Source: Strigops habroptila
Lineage: Eukaryota; Chordata; Aves; Psittaciformes; Psittacidae
Assembly: GCF_004027225.2 (NCBI RefSeq)
Contig: NC_044277.2
Location: 31,546,495 to 31,610,494, forward strand
Reading direction: 5' to 3'
Length of the DNA: 64,000 nt
Shown in pieces: positions 25,801 to 38,000 of this stretch. A model generated the notes under the pieces. That model saw only the letters and a list, made by a program, of their open reading frames with translations. It made no database searches and had not been told where the DNA came from. A program made the position numbers and the translations under genes. Position 1 is the stretch's first letter, and each line of letters opens with the position of its first letter.

Positions 25801-27076
25801 ATACTTAGAGATGAAAGCATGTTATAGTTTTATATTTATTCATAACATACACAATATAAAGCATTGTCATTGTTTATGTAAATAGTTTAAAAAAATTACC
25901 AAAAGGAAAATGTGTCATTTGGATCATTCATATTTCTTTATTCAGCTTTGATGAAAAACAGTCTATTTGAAATATTTCCAACAACCATTTCAATTCCAAA
26001 TGCTCAACATAAAAACTTGGTATCAGAGCTCAAACATATAGTTACAACTCATTATAATTTAATATTTAACAAAGCTAATCACTTCTGATTTTTCATAATT
26101 AAGTTTACAAAAATAAGGTTACATTTATAAAATAAATCAGTTTTTCCCAATAAATTACAATGGTGTTATTATCCAAAAATGTAATATATCGTACAAAATA
26201 GATAACTTTTTGTCAGATAAAATACTAAAGCATATTTTCATTCAGTACATTTTGGCAGTGTTTGAAAACATTTTATTGTACACTTTATATCTAAAGTACA
26301 GTGTTAAAACTAAACCTAATAAGCTATTTATTCATATTGCTTATATTAAGCAAGAACGGCCAACTTGGGGACTACTTTTTATTTCCAGTTAAATGTTTTT
26401 GGTCAGACCAATACTGCCATGTTTATGCAACTGACTTAATTAACCTGGCCTGGTAAAGTCATGCAGATCCAACTTGAGCCCAACACTCTTTCTATGACAA
26501 GTCAATTTTTGGCCTGCTTAATATCTCTCATGCACGTTTTACCTTTGTGTTTCCCTACAAAGCTTTGGTGGCCAACTTGTAAAAATAGTACAGTACAGAT
26601 TCCCCTAAAGTTAATGGCAAAATTTTCATACTCTATTCTGTCAGAAAAATGCATACTAAAAGGGACTTGTAAAAAGACAAATGAATTTATAAAAAAATAA
26701 ACAGTAAACAGCAAAAAGAAAAACACTAAAAAGCAAAAGGTAAACATTAAGAGCTACTATCTGCAGACTTTACAAAAGCAACTACTTTAAAATAAGCAAG
26801 AAACAGCATCTACCTGGTGGTAGGTATATTCTCACTGAAGCCTTCTGAATGTTAAGGTCAGATCAGCATTTACTGTGTTGCATTCCCTGCCTGCAAAAAT
26901 GTATCTGAAGAATCATATCAGTTTGAGCAACTTTTAAAAGCCAGAGGTTTAACTGCACCATTTTTGGATGCTGTGATTTATGCAGGTGTCTGGTTCAGGA
27001 TGATCAACATCTCACCTTGCAGGATTTCTGACTCCACTATGTTTTCTCTTTGCAATAGTTCAGCAAACTGCAACAT

Positions 27077-28917
27077 TTTATTCTCTGTTTTTCTGTTTCT
27101 CTCTTACGTATCTTCTGGGAAGAAAGTTTACTTTACAAGTATTAAAGGAAAATCAGTGCTGTCTGGAATAAATAAAATGTGCAAAGTAGTGATTTTCTTA
27201 TGACATTGGTATTGTATGAACAACAGATCACTTCATATATCATAATAGATTATTTTCACAAATTGTAAATAAGTGAGTATATGCCCACGTAAGTATGTAT
27301 CACAAGGTCCCCTTTGTGCAGATCCACAGAGGGTCCAAATCCAGATGGGTTATTATAGACTCCAGACACAAAACTTAGTTAATGCTGGATTCCCCCAGAC
27401 TGGAAGAGGAGGAAGAAGAGGAGAAGGAAGCTTGTCATAGTAAATCAATTCACCCCAAGCTTCTGAAAACTCTTCAAAATCCAGAGGATAAGTATTTGGT
27501 GTGCTGACTGTCTTCTAGCTTGAAATACCATGGCTCAAACCAGGAAAATCTGGAGCTGAACTCAGGCACGTTTGCCACTTGAGTTAGCAAACTCTCCAGA
27601 CACAGAGCTATCATATAACTACAACTTTTCTGCAGTTGAAGTCTGGAGTGATTCCAGAAACATTCTTTCACCAGCTAGTTAGACAAATAAACACAATTAC
27701 TACATTTACACTAGGTAAATTAAATAGTACAAAGTCTATACTTCAGCCCTGAGGTCAAGTGACATGGTCTGGCCATATTGCTAATTATACTTTCTGTGCC
27801 CCAAATGAGAGATGGCCATATCCAAAGCACATGGTGAGAAGTCCCTCAACTGGACCTGTTCCCAACGTGTGCCCAGAAATTGTTAGGGAGAATACTAGTT
27901 AGTCCTGACCAAAAAGCATATGAGTCCTTGTTATAATCTATATTTAGCAATATAAACGTTAGCACCCATGCCTTGGCACTGTCCAATTGACTGATATAGA
28001 CATTACGGTGTATACAGATTTTAAGAAGTCCTCAAACATATTTGTCCATGGTAAGCCCTCTGATTCATACAAACAAGTAAGCAGGGAGGATTCAATTCTT
28101 CCTTTGAAATTTTACTTGAAAGAGAATCAAGTCTTTTTTGTTAATGAGTTGAGTATTTCTGTCCATTAAGTATTTTCTCCTTTTTACTTAATGTGTGTAT
28201 TTTGGTTGGTAGCCTACTGTTTTACTATTATTGGAATCTTGGATTTTGCCTGATTAACCTGCTTTTTAATGTCTACAATTCACAGCTAAACAAGCACTAA
28301 CCAGTTCTGTCACAATGAAAAAATTATATACATATCTAAACCAATAATATTAAGACAACTAAAACAGGAAATAAAAAAGTAATCTGTGCAGTTACAAGTT
28401 CTAAAAATAATATCAACTTCTATACATATTTGTCAGACCGCAGTGTCCCACAGTTACAGGTGTATGCAGCGGTCAGAACAGTGAGTATCACTTTCCAAAT
28501 CATGAGGTGTTTTAAAAAACACCCACAGTAGTGGCTGCTGAGGAATCACTTCCTTTATAATCCTGAGCTTTCAAATGTGCAAGTGTCCTACCAATTTATC
28601 TAGTGCGAAGGAAGGGAGGAAGGGAGGGAGGGAAGGAGGGAGGGAGGGAGGGAGGGAGCGAGGAGGAAGGAAGGAAGGAAGGAAGGGAGGAAGGGAGGGA
28701 GGGAGGAAGGGAGGGAGGGAGGGAGGGAGGGAGGAAGGAAGGAAGGAAGGAAGGAAGGAAGGAAGGAAGGAAGGAAGGAAGGAAGGAAGGAAGGAAGGAA
28801 GGAAGGAAGGAAGGAAGGAAGGAAGGAAGGAAGGAAGGAAGGAAGGAAGGAAGGAAGGAAGGAAGGAAGGAAGGAAGGAAGGAAGGAAGGACAAGCAAGG
28901 CAGTGACAGAAATATTA
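27077..28917 (-). other. HNF4G: HNF4G 3'UTR, extent uncertain
   Basis: The 3'UTR begins at 28917. Possible minus-strand polyadenylation signals are ATTAAA at 28270-28265 and AATAAA at 27082-27077, with several more AATAAA between 25.8 and 26.4 kb. I cannot tell which is used, so the lower bound given is only the first canonical hexamer. Outside the microsatellite the stretch is ordinary AT-rich sequence. Confidence 0.35.
28607..28891 (+). repeat. (GGAA)n / (GGGA)n homopurine microsatellite in HNF4G 3'UTR
   Basis: About 285 bp of almost unbroken purine on the plus strand: a degenerate GGGA/GGAA half (28607-28733, one C near 28660) and a nearly perfect GGAA half (about 28734-28891, roughly 39 units). 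The HNF4G transcript reads the other strand, so the mRNA would carry a UUCC-rich pyrimidine tract starting 26 nt after the stop codon. Long open frames here on both strands (KEGR or SLPSFLP repeats) are composition artefacts. Confidence 0.97.
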
Positions 28918-29036
28918 TCACAATGGTTTTTGTTTCAAAATTGATTGCTGTGCAATGACTGAAGCCTGATTTGTGGACATTTTATATTCTTGCCCAGAGC
29001 CTTGAGGAGGGGAAGGTAATGGAGTTTCTGGAGTTG
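28918..29036 (-). CDS. HNF4G: HNF4G coding exon 10 (C terminus and stop)
   Basis: The acceptor is CAACTCCAG-adjacent (TCAG then CAACTCC). The exon encodes [20 protein letters not shown], then [19 protein letters not shown], then TGA (28920-28918). It is about 1 residue shorter than the mammalian HNF4G tail that I recall, and the end KQKPL matches the mammalian KQKQL. The exon runs straight into the 3'UTR, whose first feature is a long pyrimidine tract. Confidence 0.93.
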
Positions 29037-32000
29037 CTGAAAAAGAATATAGAAAGAATTACGTTTTTATATTCTGGACCACTCTGAATACACATATACA
29101 TACTACTGCACTGAAATGAAGTTCTGTTACATTTAGCATGCTGGGGAAATAGGATACTTTAATTATCAAATTTTTAGTTTCTTAAAAATCATGCATGTGA
29201 AAACGATATATCAGGATGGTGCTGAATTTTTAAAATTAGATTAGATTCAGATCTAAGTGTCTTACTTAACACTGTTTATATACGCACATTCTTAATACAA
29301 AATTATTTTAATTTAGGAATGCTGATGAAATAACTCTACGAGCACTGACAGGCCACCATTCTAACTAATATTTTTAAATGTAGAAGTGAAATGTTATGAC
29401 AGAAAGTTAACTTGCAATTACTTACAAATCTGTTCTGTATGTACAGGAGCAGACATGGAACTTATGAGGATAGTTTGGCCCGTTAATGGATCTTGGGCTA
29501 AGTGAGGATGTATTGGATGATGTAGATGACTGGCATCATTAGAAGTCCCTACAAAAATAACATGAGCATATAACAATTCTAAAGAGCATGTCATTGCAGA
29601 GACTTATACTTCAGTAATTACATTTCTGCGGAGCAAATATTTTGATTGGCAATTTGTATAATTGCCTCTGGGTATTCATTAAACAATTTAACCAGACTTC
29701 AACCAATTTAATCACTGTGTTTATTTTCACTGTTTTGACGGCATTAACAGTGGATTTTGTGAAGTATTTGTAACGATTCTTCCTTCTACCTGGGGGATCG
29801 TATGTCTAGATATCCAGCAATGATGGAGAAGTGCACAGTATAATCTGAGGCTGGAGGACTGAGTTAACAAGATGAGCAGCCAAGACAAGAAGGCTTTAGC
29901 TAACAGTTATAAGACCCAAAGCTCAGCCAGCAATGCAGTGGTCAAAGTGCTTGCTTACATCATGATTCCCTCAATGTCCCAGTAGGCCAAATTCAATATA
30001 ATATGACATGTACAACATGGTAAATTTAACAAGTTGTTTGCTTACCTCCCAGTAACATTTCCTGAAGCAAACTGTCAATTTTAACAATTCCAAAGAGTTT
30101 AACCAGTTGTATTTGCTCAATCATTTGCCAAGTGATGCTCTGGAGTGTAGGCAGTAGGAGCAGAAGTTCTCCAAATCTTCCTCGGGAGTCATACTGACGG
30201 TCATTAATATAATCCTCTAAACTGACTTGGACTTGGAACCGCATGTTCTTAATCTTCATTGGATTACTCAGGCCTTTTGCATCTTAAAAAAATGACAAAA
30301 TCTTAAAGTCAAAGCAGATTATTGTTTGGGAGGAGCATCTTACTATTTTTCATTTTATTCTTTTTCATCCATAGGTAACATGAGCAGATGCTACATCAAC
30401 AAAAATTACTTTCAATATAATCACATGTAAAATAATTCTGAGACATATTTTCAAAAAGGTACCTGGATCAAAAAACACGATTGCTTTCAAGCAAGCGTAT
30501 TCATTGTCGTCTATTTGAATTTCCTGGAAGGGTTGGACTAATTCATCTAGCACCCGATTTGCCACTCGGCTGATCTCTACTTCGGTACTGTTGCGATGGA
30601 TTATGTAATTGTTGCCTTAAAGAGAAAGAATATCAACACATGGATTGATATAAAGACTATAATGTAATGTAGTATATGAAGCCCATTTTCAGAACATATT
30701 TTGTTTTGCTTAATCAAATCTTTTCGTATGTATCATACAAAACTGTTCTTTGTAAACAGAGTATGTGTGCAAAATATAGCTGTCACCCAGAAATAATCTG
30801 TGCATGTAAATATACCAACTCGTACAGATTCTGATTAGTCCACAGCTCTGATATCCATATTTGAATGCACAAGTATGGAGCAAGTCAGCCTTTATCTTTA
30901 CATAATAGATAAATACAATGGTAAACTGATCTTAACGTTTCTTCTTTCCCCATTAAAATAATATGTTATAAGCTGAATGATCAGGATTTGTCAGTGGACA
31001 AAGAAGTCATCTTCTGGAGGAGGCATCAGAAACGCTTCTTTTCCCAACAGATGCTTCTGTTATTCCTAATCAAATTTAGAAGCACCATAAAATTTTCAGT
31101 AAAGAATGAACTTGCCCTGCTCTTTTAATTTTAAATTTCCATTTTGGAGAAGTCTCCATCATGGCATCTTAACTCACCTTCCATCCAGAAATAATCTAAC
31201 ATAAGTGGTGAAAACATTGAAAGCCACAGAGCTTCCAGAAGCCATCAAGCAATATTTGAAAGAAAAGCTCATGATTATATCACAAGAGATCTATGCCAAA
31301 GTGACTCATAAGCTTTACAGATATTTGCCTCTAAGTACTAGAAATTAGCCTTGGTGCCCCAAACTGTTTCTTTTGGTATAGATGCTGATGCTGGTGATAC
31401 TGACTATAATTTTCTAGTTATTATTTTATCATTATTTTCCTTATTACCTACTAATCCCAATAAAACTACAAATATTTACTTTTAATTCCTGTAATTTTTG
31501 TCAGTAAAACTGTATCTAGAGAAAGACCTAGGTTAAGAAAGAAATTTGTATAGTTTTTAACTTGAAAGGATTGCTGGTGAGAGTAATATCTCCAGTTATA
31601 GTCCTGCTTGTCCTTTGAATGTTACGATATGTGTAAAAATAAAGTCAAGCTAATTTAGAGCTATAAGAAGGCGGGCCCAAAGAGAGGCCGTTTTTGGCAG
31701 GGTGTGCTTCAGCATGGCAGAGTGTTGTGTCAAACAATGCTAACAAATGCCTCATCATGTCACTATGCACACAGGCACCCATGTCATCTTATTACTGTGG
31801 CTCTCTGTTGTGTGAATGAAGGGAAGACATGTTTCTACCATGCAATGATGGCCCCTTCCCTAATAGCCATGGTCTCTTTAAATAATCCAGTGATGGAGCC
31901 ATTTCAAGTGACCAAGAATATGCTTACGCAAGCATGACTCCTCACCATGCCATGGATGCACCCATCTCCCACATGGCAGGGGACAACAGGCATACTGTTT

Positions 32001-35000
32001 GCGTGGTGGCCATGTGGCAACTGTCAAGGCAGCAGTGAGTGGGCTCTTGGAAAAATGAGTTGCAGGGAACAGTCTATCCAGTTTTTCTAGCTAGTAGGGT
32101 CTTGTCTGACTATGTCTGAAGGGCTCTTGAGAAAACTCCAGATAAATGGTTTTTATGAAGACTGAAATTAATACATGGGCCACAGGTTGGTTGCTCCTCT
32201 CTTAAGCAAAGCAGGTTTATGTTGTTTCTTTGGTTGGTTTGTTTTGTTCTGTAGGGTGTTTTATGGGACAAAGATGCAGAAAAGATGGTAACGTAAGGAG
32301 ACAATTTGGCATGAACTCCCTTAAATTATGGTTTCTGGTATCCAATAAACCTTTAGCCATAGTAACTCACAGGAAACTATCCACCTGCTTTAGCTGGAAC
32401 AAGGCATGTGACATTATGTCATTAACAGCTATTTAGCATTCACAGAATGCATTGCTTCAATTGTGTCAGAACAGCTGTTCCACTTAAGTGATTACATGGT
32501 TGCTAATGTACTATAACATAATCATTATTAATTAAAACAAAAACCAATATTTACCTAAAAGTAAAATGTCCTTATACGCCATGGACCGTTTTGCTGCCCC
32601 AAGCAACAGGTGTTCCCCAGCATGTGCTCTTAGCAGGGCAACCTCAAGGAAAGAACAGCAGACTCATTAGATGATAAAGCAGTAAGTTCCAATAAGGGCA
32701 AAAGAAATAAGGATGCTTATTACCATAAGTGTATTCAGCTATAGGTATATGTTTAAAACTGTTAAGATTCTGATGTAAAATGTAAGTGAACATAAAAACC
32801 TTAACACTGGGCTTTGAGCAACCTGATCTAGTGGAAGTTGTCCCTGACCATGGCAGAGGGGTTGGAACTAGATGATCTTTAAGGTCCCTTTTGACCCAAA
32901 CCATTCTGTGATTCTGTCTACTAACAGCACACTATAATTAAATTGTCAGCCTCTGTCACCTGTAGTATTTGATCTAGATTCTAAACCTACAGCTCTGCAA
33001 AATATTTCTCAATAAATACAATGCTTGTATTTATTTCCTAGTGAATTTCCTAATGACTATCCCCTTAACAAAGTTTTCTCTGGAATTTTAAGTTGATACT
33101 AAAGACTCTGGTGGGCTGGAATGAACTGTTACAGTAAATTTGGCATTATCAATGTTTCATTTTTCTCACCTTGAATAAAAAATTTATGTGGCACTTAAAC
33201 CAGCTTTTTCTCCAGCAAAGCCAGATATGCTAAAACACCCACTACTGTCAACAAAGAAACCTGATTCATACAAGGAAGGCACTTAAAAATGTGGTCATTA
33301 GTTTACTCTTTGTCACCTGTTTACTTTCCTCTGTTTTTAACTTCTCTGCGAAACTTCAGCACTGACCTCTATTTCCTCAAGGAACTCCTCTCTTAGCAAG
33401 TAATTTTTTCTTACAAACCCAAGCCAATACTTTAGGATCGATGTAACGGCACACAGCACGTAGGAATACTTAATATGTTAAAGACTTTTCAGGCTCTCAG
33501 TAGGATTAACTTACCTGCTCTGGCCTGCTCTATGGTTTGTAAGTCAGGCTGATTCCCAGATCAGGAATAATTTGTTCAAAACCAGATGTTTGGTTATTTT
33601 ATAACTAAATGTACAATGACTCTTAGAAACAGGCTATCAGAAATGCAGAAGTGTAATTTGTTTTAACTCCCAATACCTTTGTGACTACTCTTCCAGCGTA
33701 CTTAAGGTTCTGCAGTATTTCTCAGTGCTCTCCAAGCACTGCACGGGTGTTTTCAGACTGGCTTTCTAAGCTGTTGGTTTTTTGGTTTTTTGTTTGTTTG
33801 TTTGTTTGTTTTTAATTTAAATACAGACAGGAACCTTTTAATGAAGTCTGATCCCTTCTCTTTTCTTTCATGCCATCTTAACAATAAAACCAGCAACAGT
33901 TTTGCTTGCCTTTGTTGCCCTTGAGAACATTAAGCTCCTATTTTGATGGGTCTCCTGTGGCCTGAAACACCTTCATATTCCAGAGGAAGATTACAAGAGG
34001 GAATGACTCAGTTTGAGCCTCAAATCCAACAATAACCTAAACCTCCTTTCAGGATTTTGTTCAAGAGACTGAAGGGGCAAAAGGAGAAATTAGACAATTT
34101 CACTTCAAAGAGTTGTTTTCAAGCTGAATCAGATTTTAGTGGACTGGAATCAAGAGATCCTGAACCATGAATTAACTTCCTGCCCAGGCAGCTGTTGAGA
34201 GAACCACAACATGGAGACACTAGTTTTGAGTGTGCCAGCACAACTTACTCTGAAACCCTGTGTTATATTAGGATATGTTACAGATGAGATGATAGACAAG
34301 ACCTGTCATAAAAACTCTTAAGAATTTTCAAGGTTTGATGCTTTTTTCTTCTATACTCATTATATGCAACATATATGAAATATTATTTTGTATGGATTGT
34401 TATCAGTATGTTTGGCATTTGTTTGAGATTCAAACGACTTTCATATTTTACAAGTAGAGAAGATCTACTTCAAATTAAATTACATGCTGTCTTAAACCAT
34501 ATTCCAATGAAAGGTGAACATAAAATAAACACTTTGCAAGGTCAGAAAAAAGCGTGTTTTCTTTTACAAGTTTGGGGGTTTTTTTAATTTTTGTATGCGT
34601 GTTGCTATCTGTGCCTCCAAAACAATACAAAAAGTGCAAAACACTGAAAGACATACTGGTTTTCTGCTTCTTTTTGTTAATGTGCTGGACCCATATCAGT
34701 TTCATCTGTTTTTTAATTTTTTGTGGTGTTGCTATTTTAAAACTTTAGAAAAATTTAAGATGGTGGGTCTAGCATCTATCTCTATTTGATCAGAAAAAAA
34801 AATAAGTGTGTAATCATAACACTTAAATATCACAGAAATAACAGAACAATAATTAAAATTCTCTCTTTGGTCTCTTGTTATACCTGGTCATCCAGTGGCA
34901 ATTCACAGAAGCCTGGAATATATTTAGCCCATTCCACCAGGACCAAAAGTTGTTGCTTCATAGATTCACAGACATCACTAATACCAGCAATTTTCTTAAC

Positions 35001-38000
35001 ATTTATGTCAGTGCTAGCACCGGGACTGGAGATTGAGATCTAGCCACAGTGAGAGAAAAAATTAACAATGTTAAATTTCATATAATTGCATTTTCACTGG
35101 TTAAGAGCGTATTTAAGAAAAAATCACAGCAGTAATCACACATACCCTTGAGAAATTCCTTGACATTATGGACCATTAGTCTGCATGTAAATTATAAAAT
35201 TTTCTCATTATTACCAGTGTGTATTACAGTGTATTAAAAATTACACTATTCATATCATGTTACAATATCTTCTCATTCCAAAATACTATTTTAAAATATG
35301 CCAGAGTCCTCACTATTTGTAGGGAGGAGGTGAGTTTTTTAATTCCTTTGAAATGGTTGATATTTACTTCACTTCAGAAAAAAAAAGAGCTCATAGGGGC
35401 ATGCAGCAACATTAAGGGCAAAGAAAGAGAGAGAGAAAGGGCTATCATCATGTTCTTCTAGTGAAAAGATAAGTATCATTAACTTTAGAAGGTAAAACAG
35501 GGTGGTTTTAGTGCCTGGAGGAGAACGGTTTCTAAGGATGAAACAGCAGTATAGGCAGAGGCCTGAGAACATTTCAGAGCAAATGTAAAGGATATGAGTG
35601 TGCATTGGATCACCTGCAGTGAACACTGTTCTGTGAAATAAGAAGAGAGCAGTATCTTTCTGGGCATGAAGCTGGGGCACTTTCACATAATCACTGAGCC
35701 AAATCCTGAAATTCTTAATGTCTTTTCAAGGAAATGAACAAAACCAAGCTTGCTCTTAAGTCAGGCAGGAAAGACAACTTAAGAGAAAACTGACTCTGAG
35801 AAGAAAGGTAAGTTTACAGCTGCTATCATACCAGGATAAAAAAGAAAAAGATACCAGAAGAAGAAGAAGAAGGAGGAGAAGAAGAAGAAAAAGAAACAGA
35901 AAAAGAAAAAGGAAAAGGAAAAGAAAAAGGAAAAGGAAAAGAAAAAGAGAAAGAAAAAGATAAGAAAAAGAAAAAGATAAAGGAAAAGGAAAAGGAAACG
36001 AAAATTTCGGGATGGTGAGTGCCATTTAGGTCGACTCCTACCAGATCCCCTTCATTCACAGATCCATGTTAAATCCCCCAGTGGGACCTGTGGTGAAACA
36101 CCATTATCCTTGGGTGTTCAAAGGGAGTTGTACTTCTGAACTAAGGCTCAGTGCTTCCTATGTAATTCAGTAGTCTAAACCACTGAAAACAGCTTAGATA
36201 TCAATGGCAGTTAACCACCTGAACACTAGTTCTCATGGAAATACAGCAGCTAGGCCAGTAAAAACTCCTCAGACACATAATTCAAAGACTGTCATGTAGG
36301 GAAAAGCTGAGAGCTATTGTCTCTTTGTAGACAGCTAATTTGTGAAATCCCTGCTGTAATCGTGAGTCCATTTCTGGCATGTTCTACAGATTGCTAGAAA
36401 CGGCAGTTGAAAATACTGAGTGTCATTCAGGTGAGAGCTACCAGAATGATTGAGTCTAGAAAACCATCAGTACAGAAAGAGAGTAAAGAAATTCAACATA
36501 CTTCTTTTTTTTCAGAAAAGTACGAGTAGTTAGACAGAGTTCTGATAGCAAGAGGCACTCTGATCTACCAGAAAAAGATACCACCATGCACCAACTAGAA
36601 ATTAATTCAAGAAGGAAAAGAACAGGCAGATTGCTTAACTGTTAGACTTAATAACTCATGAACTTAATACATTGTCCTTCCTTCAATATCTTTTAATCAA
36701 AGCTATGCATCTTTATAAATTACGTGTTATAGAACAAACTATAGACTCTGTGCTGAAATTACTTAGTGAGCTTCTGCTAGGGATTCATGTGATGACTCCC
36801 ATGGAGTTCATTATGAACTTCTAGGGTTGCATCTCTTTATAAGGCCATGAAGCTATGAATTTCTATTTCTTTATTGCTTTAACCTGCTTGTCATTTCAGG
36901 GGTGCAACACTGGAGTTGCTGACTTCATGGAATCATAGACTAGCCCAAGTTGGAAGAGACCTCAAAAGATCATCTCGTTCAACCTTTCGTGGTAAAAGAA
37001 GCCTATATAAGATTATCTAGCACCCTGTCCAATCACATCTTGAAAATCTCCCATAATGGAGACTTTGCCACATCCCTGGGAAGGTTGTTCTAGTGATTGA
37101 TTTTTCTCACTGTAAAAAATTTCTGTCTTATATCAAGATGAAAGTGCAGCTTTCCTGGTACAACTTGTACCCATTAATGACCTGATGAACATGACAATAT
37201 AACACTATATCCCTATTGTCCTGAGAACCACCAGACACACAAGTTTTCACTCCTACAAGAGTCCAGCATGTCTCTCTCATATTCACATAATCCTGGAAGC
37301 TCCTGGGTCTAAAGGAGAAAATTTGTACTTGGATAGTTTTCCCCTAGAAGGGATTTTCAGGGACAAAAGAATTCATTTTCCTTATTTCAATATGAAATTT
37401 TTAAAAGGGATGAATGCCACCTTCTTCCCCATTTCACAGCTGAAGGACATGGCCAATGATTTGTGACACTACTACATTCTCCAAGTATCTTCTCAGGACC
37501 GAACTTATCTTACAGACCCATTCGATCAAGGGACAACCAAGGACTTTTAAGTCTTTACTTTTCCATCATGTTAATGTAACCTCTTGGTCTTTAAGGCCAA
37601 GAGTGTATCTATCTTTGTATATGCTTGGCATAGCAGGAGCTATTCTCTTCTACAACAACATACCAAATAATAAGTGGAATAAACTTGTGTGTATACACAA
37701 GGTGATGTTTTAGACCAGGAATCTACCATATGAAAAGAACTTTGTGGCAGCAAGAGCTGGGGATGTGATTCTGTTTAAGGCAGCTTTTATTCCTGAATTG
37801 CATATACCAGCTGGAAATGATTAAGGGACTAACTCAAAAAAGCACAATAAGCAAGTTCAAAGAATTACTAAGGAGATAAAAATAGTTATATTTCTTATAC
37901 TGTATAGGTAAGAAGGTAGGAAGGTCCATTATGTTCACCTAGTCTGCCCAGACATGAGATATGTGCCAAAGACTATCACCCAGTCATTCCTGCATCAATT

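Larger units (their letters stand above)
17411..27076. other. Intergenic, mostly unannotatable
   Basis: AT-rich sequence between the long CR1 and HNF4G. It contains small repeat remnants and one CR1 tail. The 181-aa frame at 22673-23218 has no recognisable motif and is probably fortuitous. The low end of the HNF4G 3'UTR could reach into 25.8-27 kb. Confidence 0.55.

Noticed and set aside
28571-28958. Long open frames on both strands over the GGAA array
   Set aside because: A tetranucleotide repeat lacks stop codons in several frames, so the KEGR and SLPSFLP translations are artefacts.
35756-36059. Phe/Leu/Ser-rich frames on the minus strand
   Set aside because: They are translations of the intronic polypurine tract.
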